Below are positions 1-16,565 of a stretch of DNA of 64,000 nt, one piece after another (position 1 is the stretch's first letter; each line of letters opens with the position of its first letter). Where the stretch lies: assembly GCA_051294375.1 (NCBI GenBank), contig CM119265.1, positions 2,401,268-2,465,267 on the forward strand. The letters run 5' to 3'. A program made the position numbers and the translations under genes. The notes below the pieces were generated by a model, which searched no databases, had not been told where the DNA came from, and saw only the letters and a list, made by a program, of their open reading frames with translations. The DNA is from Paraspadella gotoi. Lineage: Eukaryota; Chaetognatha.

Positions 1-2
1 TC

Positions 3-267
3 GCTCAGAGGGCGGAAGCGGTTTCTGCGAGGAGAGGAGCGATTCTGGAGCGGAGAATAGGAGGAGAGGAGCGGAGAGGAAAGGGTGAGAAATTGAAGAA
101 GCGGAGAGCGGAAATGTGCACGTTGAAGAATCACTGCTACAGCGTGACGGAGGTGAGAGGGGGAGAGAGAGGGGGGAGTGAGTGAGTGAGTGTGTGAGTG
201 AGTGAGAGAGTGAGCGAGAGAGACAGACAGACAGTAAGAAAGAAAGAAAGAAAGAAAGAAAGAAAAA

Positions 268-305
<38 letters not shown>

Positions 306-517
306 AGCTAATCCCTTTTCCTTTCCTTCAGCTCTCCGCTCAACCCGGAGTCCTCGTCTCAGAAGTTCCTTCGTCGATGTTGACGCCGGCGACGACGACA
401 AAGAAGACGAGGACGACGACGACGACGACGACGAGGAAGCCCGAGTTGAGATCCTTCAAGAGCGAACGAATAGTGGAGGAAGGAGAGGAGAGGAAGTTGA
501 GGAGGAGCGATTTGTGA
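3..517 (+). CDS. 3' end of an unknown gene (two exons, partial)
   Basis: The frame is open from the left edge to a GTGAG donor after base 152, and rejoins in phase 0 at an acceptor after 331, ending with a stop at 515-517. The first part is charged (Arg/Lys/Glu-rich, then Cys-containing). The second starts LSAQPGVLVSEVPSSML and then has a poly-Thr stretch from an ACG microsatellite and a basic tail. I do not recognise the family. The purine-rich setting makes chance openness a real possibility, and the tail could splice on again at a GTGAG at 514. Confidence is low. Confidence 0.3.
222..304. repeat. (GAAA)n microsatellite
   Basis: Nearly pure tetranucleotide tract within the intron of the first partial gene. 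Confidence 0.9.
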
Positions 518-1405
518 GAGGAGAGAGGAGAGGGAGGAAGGAGGGAGGAAGGAGGGAGGAGGGAGGAGGAAATAGGAGAAAGGAGGAAAGAGGGAGGAGG
601 AAAGAGGGAGGAAGAGGAAAGAGGGAGGAATAAGAAGAAAGAGGGAGGAGAGGAGGAAAGAGGGAAGAAGGAGGAAAGGAGGAGGAAAGAGGGAGGAAAG
701 GAGGAAAGAGGGAGGAGGAAAGAGGGAGGAAAGGAGAAAGAAAGAGGAAAGGAGAAAATAGGGAGGAAAGAGGGAGAAAAGGAGGAAAGAGTGAGGAAGC
801 TTGTAAAAGTTTTTTTTTCAAATTGAATTATTTAATATTCATAATATAATCACAATAAAAGTTTTAAAAGCTAAATTCTGAATACATCATCATGTTGAAA
901 TCCCTGGCTGCTTACTTAAATAACATAATTCTTGAATTAAACGAACTTCTAGTCATTATTTACTGCTAGTGAGTTAGACCCATTGAATATTTTTCCCTAG
1001 ATAGAATCACAACTCTAAAACATTTGTAAAATTTTCACTTCGAGTTCATTTGTTCATCTGGTCGCATCGCGGCAATCGGGTGTTGCCGTCCCTCTAGCGG
1101 ATCGAGCGCGAAACTGTAGTTACGTTTAAAAACAAAATCGAAATTTATTGAAAGACTTGAAATTTACAGATCGTAATTGATCTCAATTTTTACTAACAAA
1201 ACTTTTGATAGAATTATTTTTGAACAAAAAAAATTAAGAAAACTTATCTTCTTTAATTTCGAGTTTTACCGACGAACATTTTTTTTAATTAGATTTCTTT
1301 TCCTCGTCTTTTTTTTATTTTTTACTCTTTTTCTAATTTATTAATTTTAATCAAAAGTCAAATGTTTTAAAAATTAAGACGGTTTTTGTTTAACCGCGTT
1401 TCAAA
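518..1405. other. Intergenic: purine-rich block then AT-rich DNA
   Basis: 518-800 is a degenerate GGAGGAAAGAGG-type purine tract. The long minus-strand ORF through it is only low-complexity Pro/Leu/Ser. 800-1405 is AT-rich with no gene that I can see. Confidence 0.6.
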
Positions 1406-1609
1406 ATGACGCCGTGGAGGTCTTCCGTCCTCAGCGCAGCCTGGCGCCTCAGCGCCGCCAGCGGCAGATCGAGGACGCTGCAGGCGCCGCCGTCGACGCA
1501 GCCGCTGTCGCCGCTGACGCTGCTGATGAGAGGGAAATGCGACGAGCCTCCGAAGAAGAAAGAATTCACAGAGAAAGATTGGATGAGGGTGATTGATTGA
1601 TTGATTGAG

Positions 1610-1686
<77 letters not shown>

Positions 1687-1901
1687 AATTGATTGATTGA
1701 TTGATTGATTGACTCAGGTGATGGGCATCGAGGATTACAAGCCCCGAGGGACGGTGATCCACAACTACGAACGGCCGGAGCCCTACACAGGAAGAAGTCT
1801 TAAGACGGACGAGTATTCTGTCGCTGAACAAGGTGATGACCGATTTGATGGGGCTGTTGCTGAAGCTGTAGGCTATTTACGTTTTAGTATACCTCTTTCT
1901 G

Positions 1902-1934
<33 letters not shown>

Positions 1935-2039
1935 GTCTCTCTCACCAGAGCGTCTCCTCAGCACACTGCGTCAGTTCCAACCCGGATCTGAACCGAGTTT
2001 GGGACAAAAAAAGGATAAGGATGACAAGAAGAAGGTGAC

Positions 2040-2077
<38 letters not shown>

Positions 2078-2103
2078 GGTGTTTGGTCTTTGTTGTTGTT
2101 TGG

Positions 2104-2159
<56 letters not shown>

Positions 2160-3232
2160 ATAGTTCTCACCCCTATTTAATTTAGAAATTATAATTTTTT
2201 TTTATTGAAATGTCTTGATTATGATGATATATTGATGATGATGATGATGATTATGATGATGATGATGATTATGATAACGACGCCGTAATCGTCTCTCTCC
2301 AACATTTCAGGTTTTTATCACAGATCCGAATCTATACTTTAATCTATTAATTGTATTTTAATTTACATTTCTACGATTCTATTTTATTTCTAGGAGGACC
2401 ACAAGGCCGGTTGTCCCTGCGAATTATGCAAGAGCGCTCCTAAGAATTTCTCGCAGTCCAACGAGGTTGGGAGCAAACGGAGCTGTAGAGTGTACAGAAG
2501 GCTTCATATTATAAAATTATATCGGGGTTTTTTTTTTTGGTCAAACACGGTTTCCTCCAAACTACATAATGAAATTGTAGAAAATGTCCTAATGACTAAA
2601 TAAAAAGAATTATCGACCCCCTGAGAGGAAACACAGGATCTTGATACCTGAGGAATAAATTTATAAATATTTTTCACCCCTAGGGGTGATGCCCTAGGGT
2701 GCCTACATCTCGGCTCAGAGGTCAAATATAGAAATTCGCCACGATAGTTCTATAGGAATCGTGCAGAGCAAATTTCAACAAATTTGGTCGAATAGTCTAT
2801 GCAGAACCACGTCTGCTCAGAAAAAAGCCCCGATATCATTCTTAATTAAATGCCTTTTGAAAAGTGGCCTATGGACTGGAGCAGATGGGCTCATTCATTC
2901 ATTTCTTATCTCCATCTCTCAGTTTATAATTACACTTTCTTCATTCATTTCATTTAATCATTCATTTCTTATCATTCATCTCTCAGTCCGGTCTCAACCC
3001 GCGCGATTTCTCCGCCAACAACTTGGGGCGACGCAAGAACGACCTCCACAGCAGAGACGCCAACAGCAACGACCACGACAACGACAACAGGAGCAACTCC
3101 AGCGGAGGAGCGAATAACAACAGCAACGCTCACCACGTCGTCCACTCCAGAACGGACGCGGACGAGATGGCGGAGGTGGCGTTCGCCAGAGGTGGTCGGG
3201 GTGGCGGAAGTGGAAAGAACGAAGCGGGTTGA
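1406..3232 (+). CDS. Unknown 233-aa protein with presequence-like N-terminus
   Basis: Five exons join in phase: 1406-1588, 1718-1832, 1949-2034, 2394-2465, 2987-3232 (702 nt including stop). All junctions are GT-AG and the phases (0,1,0,0) agree. The N-terminus MTPWRSSVLSAAWRLSAAS is Arg/Ser/Ala-rich and lacks acids, as in a mitochondrial presequence. The middle reads DYKPRGTVIHNYERPEPY, then a Lys-rich stretch, then CPCELC in exon 4. The last exon is Asn/Asp/Arg-rich and ends TDADEMAEVAFARGG plus a Gly run. The family is not recognised. Introns carry (GATT)n, (TC)n and (TTG)n. The last exon could splice on at a GTGGT after 3193 instead of stopping at 3232. Mitochondrial location is inference. 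Confidence 0.55.
1589..1711. repeat. (GATT)n microsatellite filling intron 1
   Basis: Nearly pure GATT units occupy almost the whole first intron, directly after the donor. Confidence 0.95.
2041..2160. repeat. (TTG)n microsatellite
   Basis: Two TTG runs with a short interruption, inside an intron. The minus-strand poly-Thr/Asn ORF here is an artefact of the repeat. Confidence 0.95.
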
Positions 3233-8944
<5,712 letters not shown>

Positions 8945-9539
8945 GAAGAAAGAGTGGTAGCCGGGATTAAGTTGAATCGAAAAGAGACTTTGGGTATCAA
9001 AGAATGAAAGGTCGTTGTTAATATATATCGCAGTTCAAAATATGAATGTGTAGTATTTTTTATTTTTTAAATGAAGTTAGCAATCGTGAAAATTTCCTGG
9101 CGATCAGAGTTGACTAAAGATTTTTTTTACAGCGAAAAGTAAGGCATTGTTTTCCGAAAGTAAGGCATTTCGAAAGTAAGGCATTGTTTTCCGAAAACGC
9201 CGCCATTCTGTCCCTAACTCTAATCTTTAACCTAATCTTTTGCTTCAACGTTTAACCCAATCATTAGGATGAAAGTGGACGTGTTAGGAAAATAAGCGTC
9301 AAAGAAGGGAAGGTGAGTTAAAGCAGCGAGAGAAATAAGGTGGTGCCAAGAGAATAGATGGCCAAAAGTGAAGTAGGGCCTAAGGAGTGGAGGGGGACGA
9401 AGGTTTAATTTCTTTTTTGGGGGGGATAAAGCATTCGAGGAGGCGGGGAGGGGGAGGAAGTTGTGCGATATTAACCTGAGGCATTCCGTTGGCGCGTTTT
9501 TCTTTCTTCACCGACGAAGTCAGAGATTTTTGTTTGTAA

Positions 9540-9591
<52 letters not shown>

Positions 9592-9677
9592 TTAGATTGT
9601 TACAATTGTAAAATTTTGCTTCAGCTTTTGATATTTTTATTTATTTTATTTTATTATTATTATTATTATTATTATTA

Positions 9678-9727
<50 letters not shown>

Positions 9728-10364
9728 GTGTTATTACTATTATTATTATTATTATTTTAATTTATTAAATCGTACAATGTTTAAACAAAAGACCATAACA
9801 TGAATATTCTAAAAATCCTTAATTAAAATCCAAACGGGTTAATTAATATTAGATTCATATAAAAAGGCATTGTTTTTTTTCTTTCTGCATAATCACGCTA
9901 GTGACATGGGTGGTCACTGTAGGTCCAATGCCTGAGCGCCAGCTGTCGGGAGATGCCTTACACCTCAGGCATCATACATGTCTTTCCTTTGTTATCATTT
10001 TATATTTTTGTTTCTGACACGAATGTAATTAATATAAAAAAACGGAGCATGTTTCGGATATATTGTTAGCCTTCATCAAAAATAAATAAAAAAATAAAAA
10101 TTTTTACTTTAATATAAAAAGTCATAAATGTCAATTAAGACAAAGCAAAGCAAAATGAAAAAATAACAAATAAAATTAGGCAAGCTTTATGGAAAATATT
10201 AAATTAATTAGATGCAAGAGCGCTTTAAATTCATTAGTTTTAAGCATTTTAACTAGTTATTAGGCATATTAAATTAAATGTCACTGCAAGTATCAAGACT
10301 CGATCTCTAATTTTCTTCTTCGACTTGTTTCAATTCTTTCGTAAATTTTCAAGTTCTCCAAACT
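8945..10364. other. Intergenic with (GA)n and (ATT)n arrays
   Basis: Holds a repeated GTAAGGCATTGTTTTCCGAA motif at 9141-9195, (GA)n at 9541-9590, (ATT)n at 9652-9755 and a 9-bp-stem inverted repeat at 9928-9972. No coding signal. Confidence 0.6.
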
Positions 10365-10469
10365 TTTCAAGATTTTCGTCTCAATATTCATTTCCGTTTC
10401 TATCACATCTTCAAAACTTTCAAGATTTTCGTCTCAATATCATTTCCGTTTCTATCACATCTTCAAAAG
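10365..10469. repeat. 53-bp tandem duplication over a gene's 3' end
   Basis: Two nearly identical copies (10365-10417 and 10418-10469), differing by a one-base indel. The stop codon of the overlapping minus-strand gene lies at the boundary of the second copy. Confidence 0.85.
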
Positions 10470-12824
10470 CTCCAGAACCCTTAGAACCTGACACATACCA
10501 GGTATCGCTGTGACAATTGACGCAAAAAGGTTTGCACCCGGAAGAGAACCACCAACCTCCGTGACACATTTTCGCGCACTTCTGTAAATCGCCAATATCT
10601 TTGGTCGAAAAGCCTTTACCATTCATTTGCTTAACTGTCTCATCGTCAGGAGTCTTTCCATCTCGATCCCAAATACTAGAGAAAGTAATCTGGTACAGTT
10701 CGGTGGCGAATCCGATCTTAACTTTGTCCAAAGTCACGTAGCTCCATGTTCCCGTTTCCTTGAGTTTCACCCACATCTCCATCTTCCATCGACCCGTCTT
10801 TGTGATTTCGTGAAGCTTTTTCAGTCCGATCCAGTAATCGCCATTTGGTGTCACGAAACCATTTTCGTAATCCGTCCAAATTCTGTTAAAACTTTTTTCG
10901 TCTATTTCCGTTCGTCTCTGAATCGTGAGGTGATTGAATTCCGTCCGACATTTGGGACATCCGCATTCGTCGCTCTTCGGATGATAAGCGTCGCACAGCG
11001 GGCATTCTTTCTTCAGACAAGTTCTTATCTTACACCCGCCGATGTCTTCGTCGAACGCATTGTGACACGGATCGCATTGCTTCAATTCCGGACACTTGAT
11101 GCAAGCGTGTCTCTCTAGGCCGCAAGGGGTCTTACCCTCTACCATGTGATAATCCCTTGGACAATATCGACTCTCGTACGTATTGGCGCATTTTTCCTCT
11201 TTACGGAAACATTCAATATCATCGCAACCACATTTCGCTGATTTTTCCATGATTCTATTTTCGTAACATTTGGTCGGAAGTTCCATGTCCTCACATTTTG
11301 CCTCTCTGGCCATTTTGTTGATGTCGTTGCAATAATTTGATTGGTCGTACTTTTTAACCCTACATCCGCAGTTATCGTAACCGGGTACGATCAAGTTGCA
11401 TTCAAGCGCCGGCAACTTTTTCACCTTACCGCATTTTTTTGGTACGCATCTTTGCTGTGCGCAACCACAGAAACTCCCGTTCCTAAACTCTTCCCTGACT
11501 TGACATACGCCGCATTGGATGTTTATGACATCCGGACATGAGGTTTCGCAAATAGGAATTCTACATCCGGTGGAAATTGTCTGAAATTAAAAATGAAAAG
11601 TTTTAAATGCGGTCAATTGCTCATTAAACACTATATGTGGCTATCGACGATGGATTTAAGAAATGAAAAAACATTCGTGATTTCCTTGTATATCACGACA
11701 TTTTCATACTTTGTTTAACAAACGCAGAAAAAACTTTATAAACAAAATCTACTTTTAAAAAAAAATAATGTTCTTAATTTTTTTTCTCTACTATTTAATT
11801 ATCAATCCCCGTTTTGACATTTGACCCAGTCTTGTTTGAGGCTATTGTTTGAATTCGAAATAAAACGCATATTATTAATGAGAAAATGAATTTGTTTTCT
11901 TTTTAGTAATGACTGATGAAATTATAAAAAATCGTGATTTGTATTTTAAAACATAATTTATACATAATTAATTAAGTATTGAGGTGAACTTTACCTTATA
12001 TCTGATCTTCTGACAATCCGTTCTGCATGGAGGAGGCGCGACGTTTTCACAAGGTTTGCAAATGATTTTATCACATCCGCAACAATCTTTCACAACGTCC
12101 GGGTATTTGTCTGAACAACAACGAGAGAGAAATATTTTTATTTGTCCTTATATTTTACTCTCACATTTTATCCCTGATTATAAAAAAAACTGTATTCAAA
12201 AATTCCCGCCATTTCTGTTCATACTTTGATATCACAAGGTTCTAAACAAATGACTTTCGAATTGGAATTTTGTACGTTAATAGTGATGTTACGTATAGAT
12301 TATCCTTTTATGTCCAAAAGAAAACAACACTCAACACACAAATTACAAACCTGAAAATTTCGACTAACACAATTTCATATCTTCTGTAAACTGCCTACCA
12401 ATATTATTGTTATTATTATTATTATTATTGGCAATAAGAGACGAATATTTTCAGGTTTAGACAATTTAAAAAAAAAAATAAAAATATATAAACGAATGAA
12501 TAAAAATATACTTTATAAATCAAATCTTTTAAAATCTAAAAACTTAAAAACGGAGGAACAAGTAATTTTACAATTTTCATACGTGTCATAATCATAAATA
12601 TTAAATATACGTATATAACCATTTTTAAACAAATTCCATTCACCTTGTTTACATATCGTTTCGTCCTTTTTACAAATCTTGGGGCAGCATTGATACTCGA
12701 CGGGACAATTGCAGACTTCGTGGAGAATCGTCCCGAAGGTTCCGCCTTCGCATTTGGGAACCTCGAGGTTTTTGGGGCAGACCTTTTTGCAGTCGACGGA
12801 AGATGACGACGAAGACGACGACGA

Positions 12825-12856
<32 letters not shown>

Positions 12857-13207
12857 TCTCGTTTCCGTCCAGTTGTCTCAATTCTCTCAAAATTTCCGAC
12901 ATAGACTCTGGGTAGGCTATTTGAAAAGAAAATGATACAAAATGTAATTTATAGTTAAGGGAAACCTGGTCGATTTGTGTGGGTTCTTGCTTTTTGAATT
13001 GTAAATCGGAAAAGGGTTGTGGAAAAATGGAACGTGTTATTGCGAGAAAAAATGCAACTAAAAATACACTAAAACTGAATTAAAAATGAGCTAAAAATGA
13101 GCTAAAAATGAGCTAAAAATACACTAAAAATACACTAAAAATGAGCTAAAAAGGCATTTGAATATTAGAAATTAAAAATACATACTAAGTAACAAATAAG
13201 ATTTAAA

Positions 13208-13255
<48 letters not shown>

Positions 13256-13427
13256 GACAAAAACATAGAAATGTTACAAATAAAATTAAGACCTATCACG
13301 AAAGCCATGACATTCAAAATATGGATAGAAGTAAAATTTGTAAGCAAAAGCAAATTTTATCTTAAATAAATTACGTACCGCTTGAGAGAGAACAGAACGC
13401 GAACAGGATAATTACTATGGACTTCAT
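10420..13427 (-). CDS. Secreted Cys-rich protein with short fibrinogen-related domain (copy 1)
   Basis: Four exons on the minus strand: 13427-13379, 12916-12644, 12110-11995, 11580-10420 (1599 nt, 532 aa; phases 1,1,0). Signal peptide MKSIVIILFAFCSLSS, then an acidic segment, a poly-Ser tract from a (TCG)n-type microsatellite, and about 300 residues of dense cysteines (CxC, CCxC, CGC motifs). From about residue 366 comes a fibrinogen-related domain: IQRRTEIDEKSFNRIW, GDYWIGLKKLHEIT, FSTKD, CHGGWWFSSGC, ETEMILRR. The usual N-terminal third of the domain is absent, giving about 167 instead of 210-220 residues. Fibrinogen-related proteins are often secreted recognition lectins; that role here is inference. 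The next gene on the same strand is a paralogue. Confidence 0.8.
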
Positions 13428-13463
13428 GATGAAAGTTTTAAGCAGAAAAAATAATGATTTGAG

Positions 13464-13471
13464 CTTTTATA
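13464..13471 (-). promoter_or_regulatory. TATA box of fibrinogen-related gene copy 1
   Basis: TATAAAAG on the minus strand, with its near edge 37 bases upstream of the start codon. This is the same spacing as in the paralogue. The 5' leader would be very short. Confidence 0.5.
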
Positions 13472-13499
13472 CAATATTAGACAAAGCCGATTTTGTGTT

Positions 13500-15645
13500 G
13501 GTACAAGCACAATGCTTACCTTTTTTTAAAATCCGATTTCGAAATCGTTAAATAATTTATCTGGAATAATGTAATGAACGAAATAATTTGTTAAAAGCAA
13601 GAAAAAGACGCCGAAAATTAATTTTACCTCGAGAACTGATGTTTGAACCTATTTATTCTACGGAATTACTCAAGTTTTTTTATTAATTTCATAATGAAAC
13701 CTTTGTTTCTAAAAACGAATTTATGATAGAGCCAAACTTTGTCAATGGGGTGGGTCAGAAGTTTGATTTGGAACCTTTCCAAATGAAACTTCATACATTT
13801 TTGAGAAAACTTTCAATGGACCAAAATTTTCTAAAATGGCTAGAAGCATTAGTAATTAATTTTTTAATATTTATTTATAGATAGGAAATGTCAAAATTTT
13901 TTTTAAAATTTTGTATTTTTAAATGCAGATTCAGATAGCTTATAAAAAGTTGTCTACACAAAGTATAATTCTTTTTTCAATATTTTGATGATTAGTGGGT
14001 CAAAATTGGGAAAAACTTTAAAAAATCATCATCATCATCATCATCCGATGATTTTAGCAGTTTTTATTAATTTTTAGTAATAAAACAGCAAAATTTTAAA
14101 AAGTTGTAATTTATATTTTGCTTAACTTTTTAAGCTCTATCAGAATCAATTAAAAAAACTTAAAAATATCCAAAAAATTTTTGATATTAAATAGCAATAT
14201 AATAATATTAATTAGCGAATTACTCATGGTTCGGGAACTTTTTGCAAAAAAATATTTTAATACAATAATTAATAGCAATAATGGATTAGTTTAATACTGT
14301 TCCCATTAAAATTGAATTTGGTCGGCTACCGCTATTTATGAGACTGCCAATTTCACTGTCATTTCAGAAATATTCTATAATTATTTTGAGACTCGGCTGT
14401 TACAATTACGAATGAAATATCATTTTAAGAATTTGAGAAAAAAAAACAGAATACAAGCGGTCATTGTTAAGTTGAAACAAAAAAAACAAGTTTGTCTTTT
14501 CGTTTTATAAAGTGTTTTACCATTTCTTTGCCAGTTGTTCGCCATTTCCAATTGAACTGACAGATTGCGTACAGGTGAGTATACGGAGGTAGACAAACTC
14601 CACAAAGACAAGAGGACCGGAAAAAGCTCATGACGCTACAAAAATGAAAATGAAAAAAATAATGATACTGCACTGTGGGAGTGAATAAACCAGACTGTGA
14701 CAGAGTCTTGATAAAATCTTGCAGGGACCTGTTATGCTATTGTCTTGTAAGAGTGATGGAGGCCTTAAACCACCGAATGAATAAGAGAAATAATAATAAT
14801 AATAATTTCATAAGAGAAATAATAGCTTTCAGTTTTATAAAATAGTTTTGTACCAGTAAGAAATCTTTAAATACGATTCCAATGTGATTAAAAAACTGAT
14901 TCAGAAGAAAAGTTAGACCTCGCCTTGTAGTTTTTCCTAGATCACTTTCTGTTTTAGTATTTGACCAATCTTTTATAAGTATGGTCATTTTAATGGTATT
15001 TTTTCTGTCTTCTCGTAATTTTGGCGAGCCTCGAGATCAGCTTCAGTTCGTTTTGAAATCTTTAATCGTGTTGTCAGTTCTCAAACCTGAGTTTTACGGG
15101 TTTTTCTGATTAATTGACATTAAATATTAAAACTTAATTCTTGAAAATTCATCGCTATTCTTCAGTCTTCATTCACGAAATTCCTTGAGATTCAACTAAA
15201 TATTAAACTAAATAACTATGCTAATCTTGCTAATCGGACGACGCTGCAAACGCGTGTTTCCATGGGCGTGAAGAGGAAAATATCTTCACAGATCATATAA
15301 ACATAATAAATAAAGTGAGATTTTTAAACGGACCTAAACCTTATTCTTCAGGGAGTCCCGTGGCCTTCAAAAAAACAATTAGTGGAGGGGCCTTCCAACG
15401 CTCTACACGGCACTGAGCCCAGTAGATACCCCGTTCTTTCCGACGAGGTTAAGCCAAGGTCAGGTCAAGTTACCATATCATTAACGTAGCGCCCACAAAG
15501 AAGCCACACTTTGATAGACTCTTGGTCAGTCGTTTGGACGGATTAGTGGCGCAATAGACACGTAGACGGACTGGTCGACGCACATCGGCGCCTGACGCTG
15601 CCACGCCAATTTCTGGAAAAGATAACGAGGAACGTCAACGTAGCG

Positions 15646-15694
<49 letters not shown>

Positions 15695-16116
15695 AGAGAG
15701 AGAGAAGGAATAAAATAATAAGTAAAGTTCCGGTGCTCACTTGACGCTTTACAAATCTTAAACTTAGAGCTTTTGTATTGTCAATTTTTAAAACATTTTG
15801 TTACTAATTTATGATGCAAAAGAAAAAAGAAAAACTTTTAAACGTTAATGTTTATTTGTTTTTAAATACGTATTTCACCAAATATTTCAACAAATAGCAT
15901 TGAACAATGAACATAGCTTGGACCACCACCCAGAAATATGATATCATAAACCGATTTCTGCGGAACCAAAAACTGAAATACAATAATCTTTATTAGTCTT
16001 TTACTAAATTTTAATATTTTGAAGCTATACGATGTAGGTATAATATTAAAACAATTCACCAAGTTTCTGTGCTTTTCTCATACATAGTAATTTGTTAGCA
16101 ACATACGGAATGATTA
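13500..16116. other. Intergenic, AT-rich
   Basis: AT-rich with (CAT)n at 14023-14045 and (GA)n at 15652-15710. 15400-15480 weakly resembles a 5S rRNA internal region. No supported gene. Confidence 0.5.
14686..14790 (+). mobile_element. Dispersed repeat family B, copy 1 (truncated)
   Basis: Shares GTCTTGTAAGAGTGATGG and GGCCTTAAACCACC with copies at 18836, 45620 and 53845. This copy ends early, at GAATGAATAAG. Confidence 0.6.
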
Positions 16117-16485
16117 TCATCAATAATTGGTTATCATCTCATCAATAATTGGTTATCATCGCATAAATAATTGGTTATCATCGCATCAATAATCAATTAC
16201 TGTTGCATCAATAATCAATTATTATTGCATCAATAATCAATTACTATTGCATCAATAATAAATCAATTACTATTGTATCAATAATCGATCAATTACTATT
16301 GCATCAATAATCAATCAATTTCTGTTGCATCAATAATCAATCAATTACTATTGCATCAATAATCAATCAATTACTATTGCATCAATAATAAATCAATTAG
16401 TATTGCATTAATAATCAATCAATTACTATTGCATAAATCAATTACTATTACATCAATCAATTACTATTACATCAATCTTTTTTTT
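16117..16485. repeat. 22-26-bp minisatellite
   Basis: About 15 units of CATCAATAATCAATTACTATTG. The left part uses a GGTTATCATCG variant and the right part has an extra AATC, so the unit changes along the array. Confidence 0.85.
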
Positions 16486-16565
16486 TCGGATATTTTTAAT
16501 AATTTCTTTTGATAGTACCGTCTGGCGAGATCACTATACTCTTAAGATATTTTTTGTTGTGGTTT

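Noticed and set aside
16117-16485. CRISPR-like regular repeat array
   Set aside because: Units are contiguous minisatellite repeats without unique spacers, and the DNA is eukaryotic.
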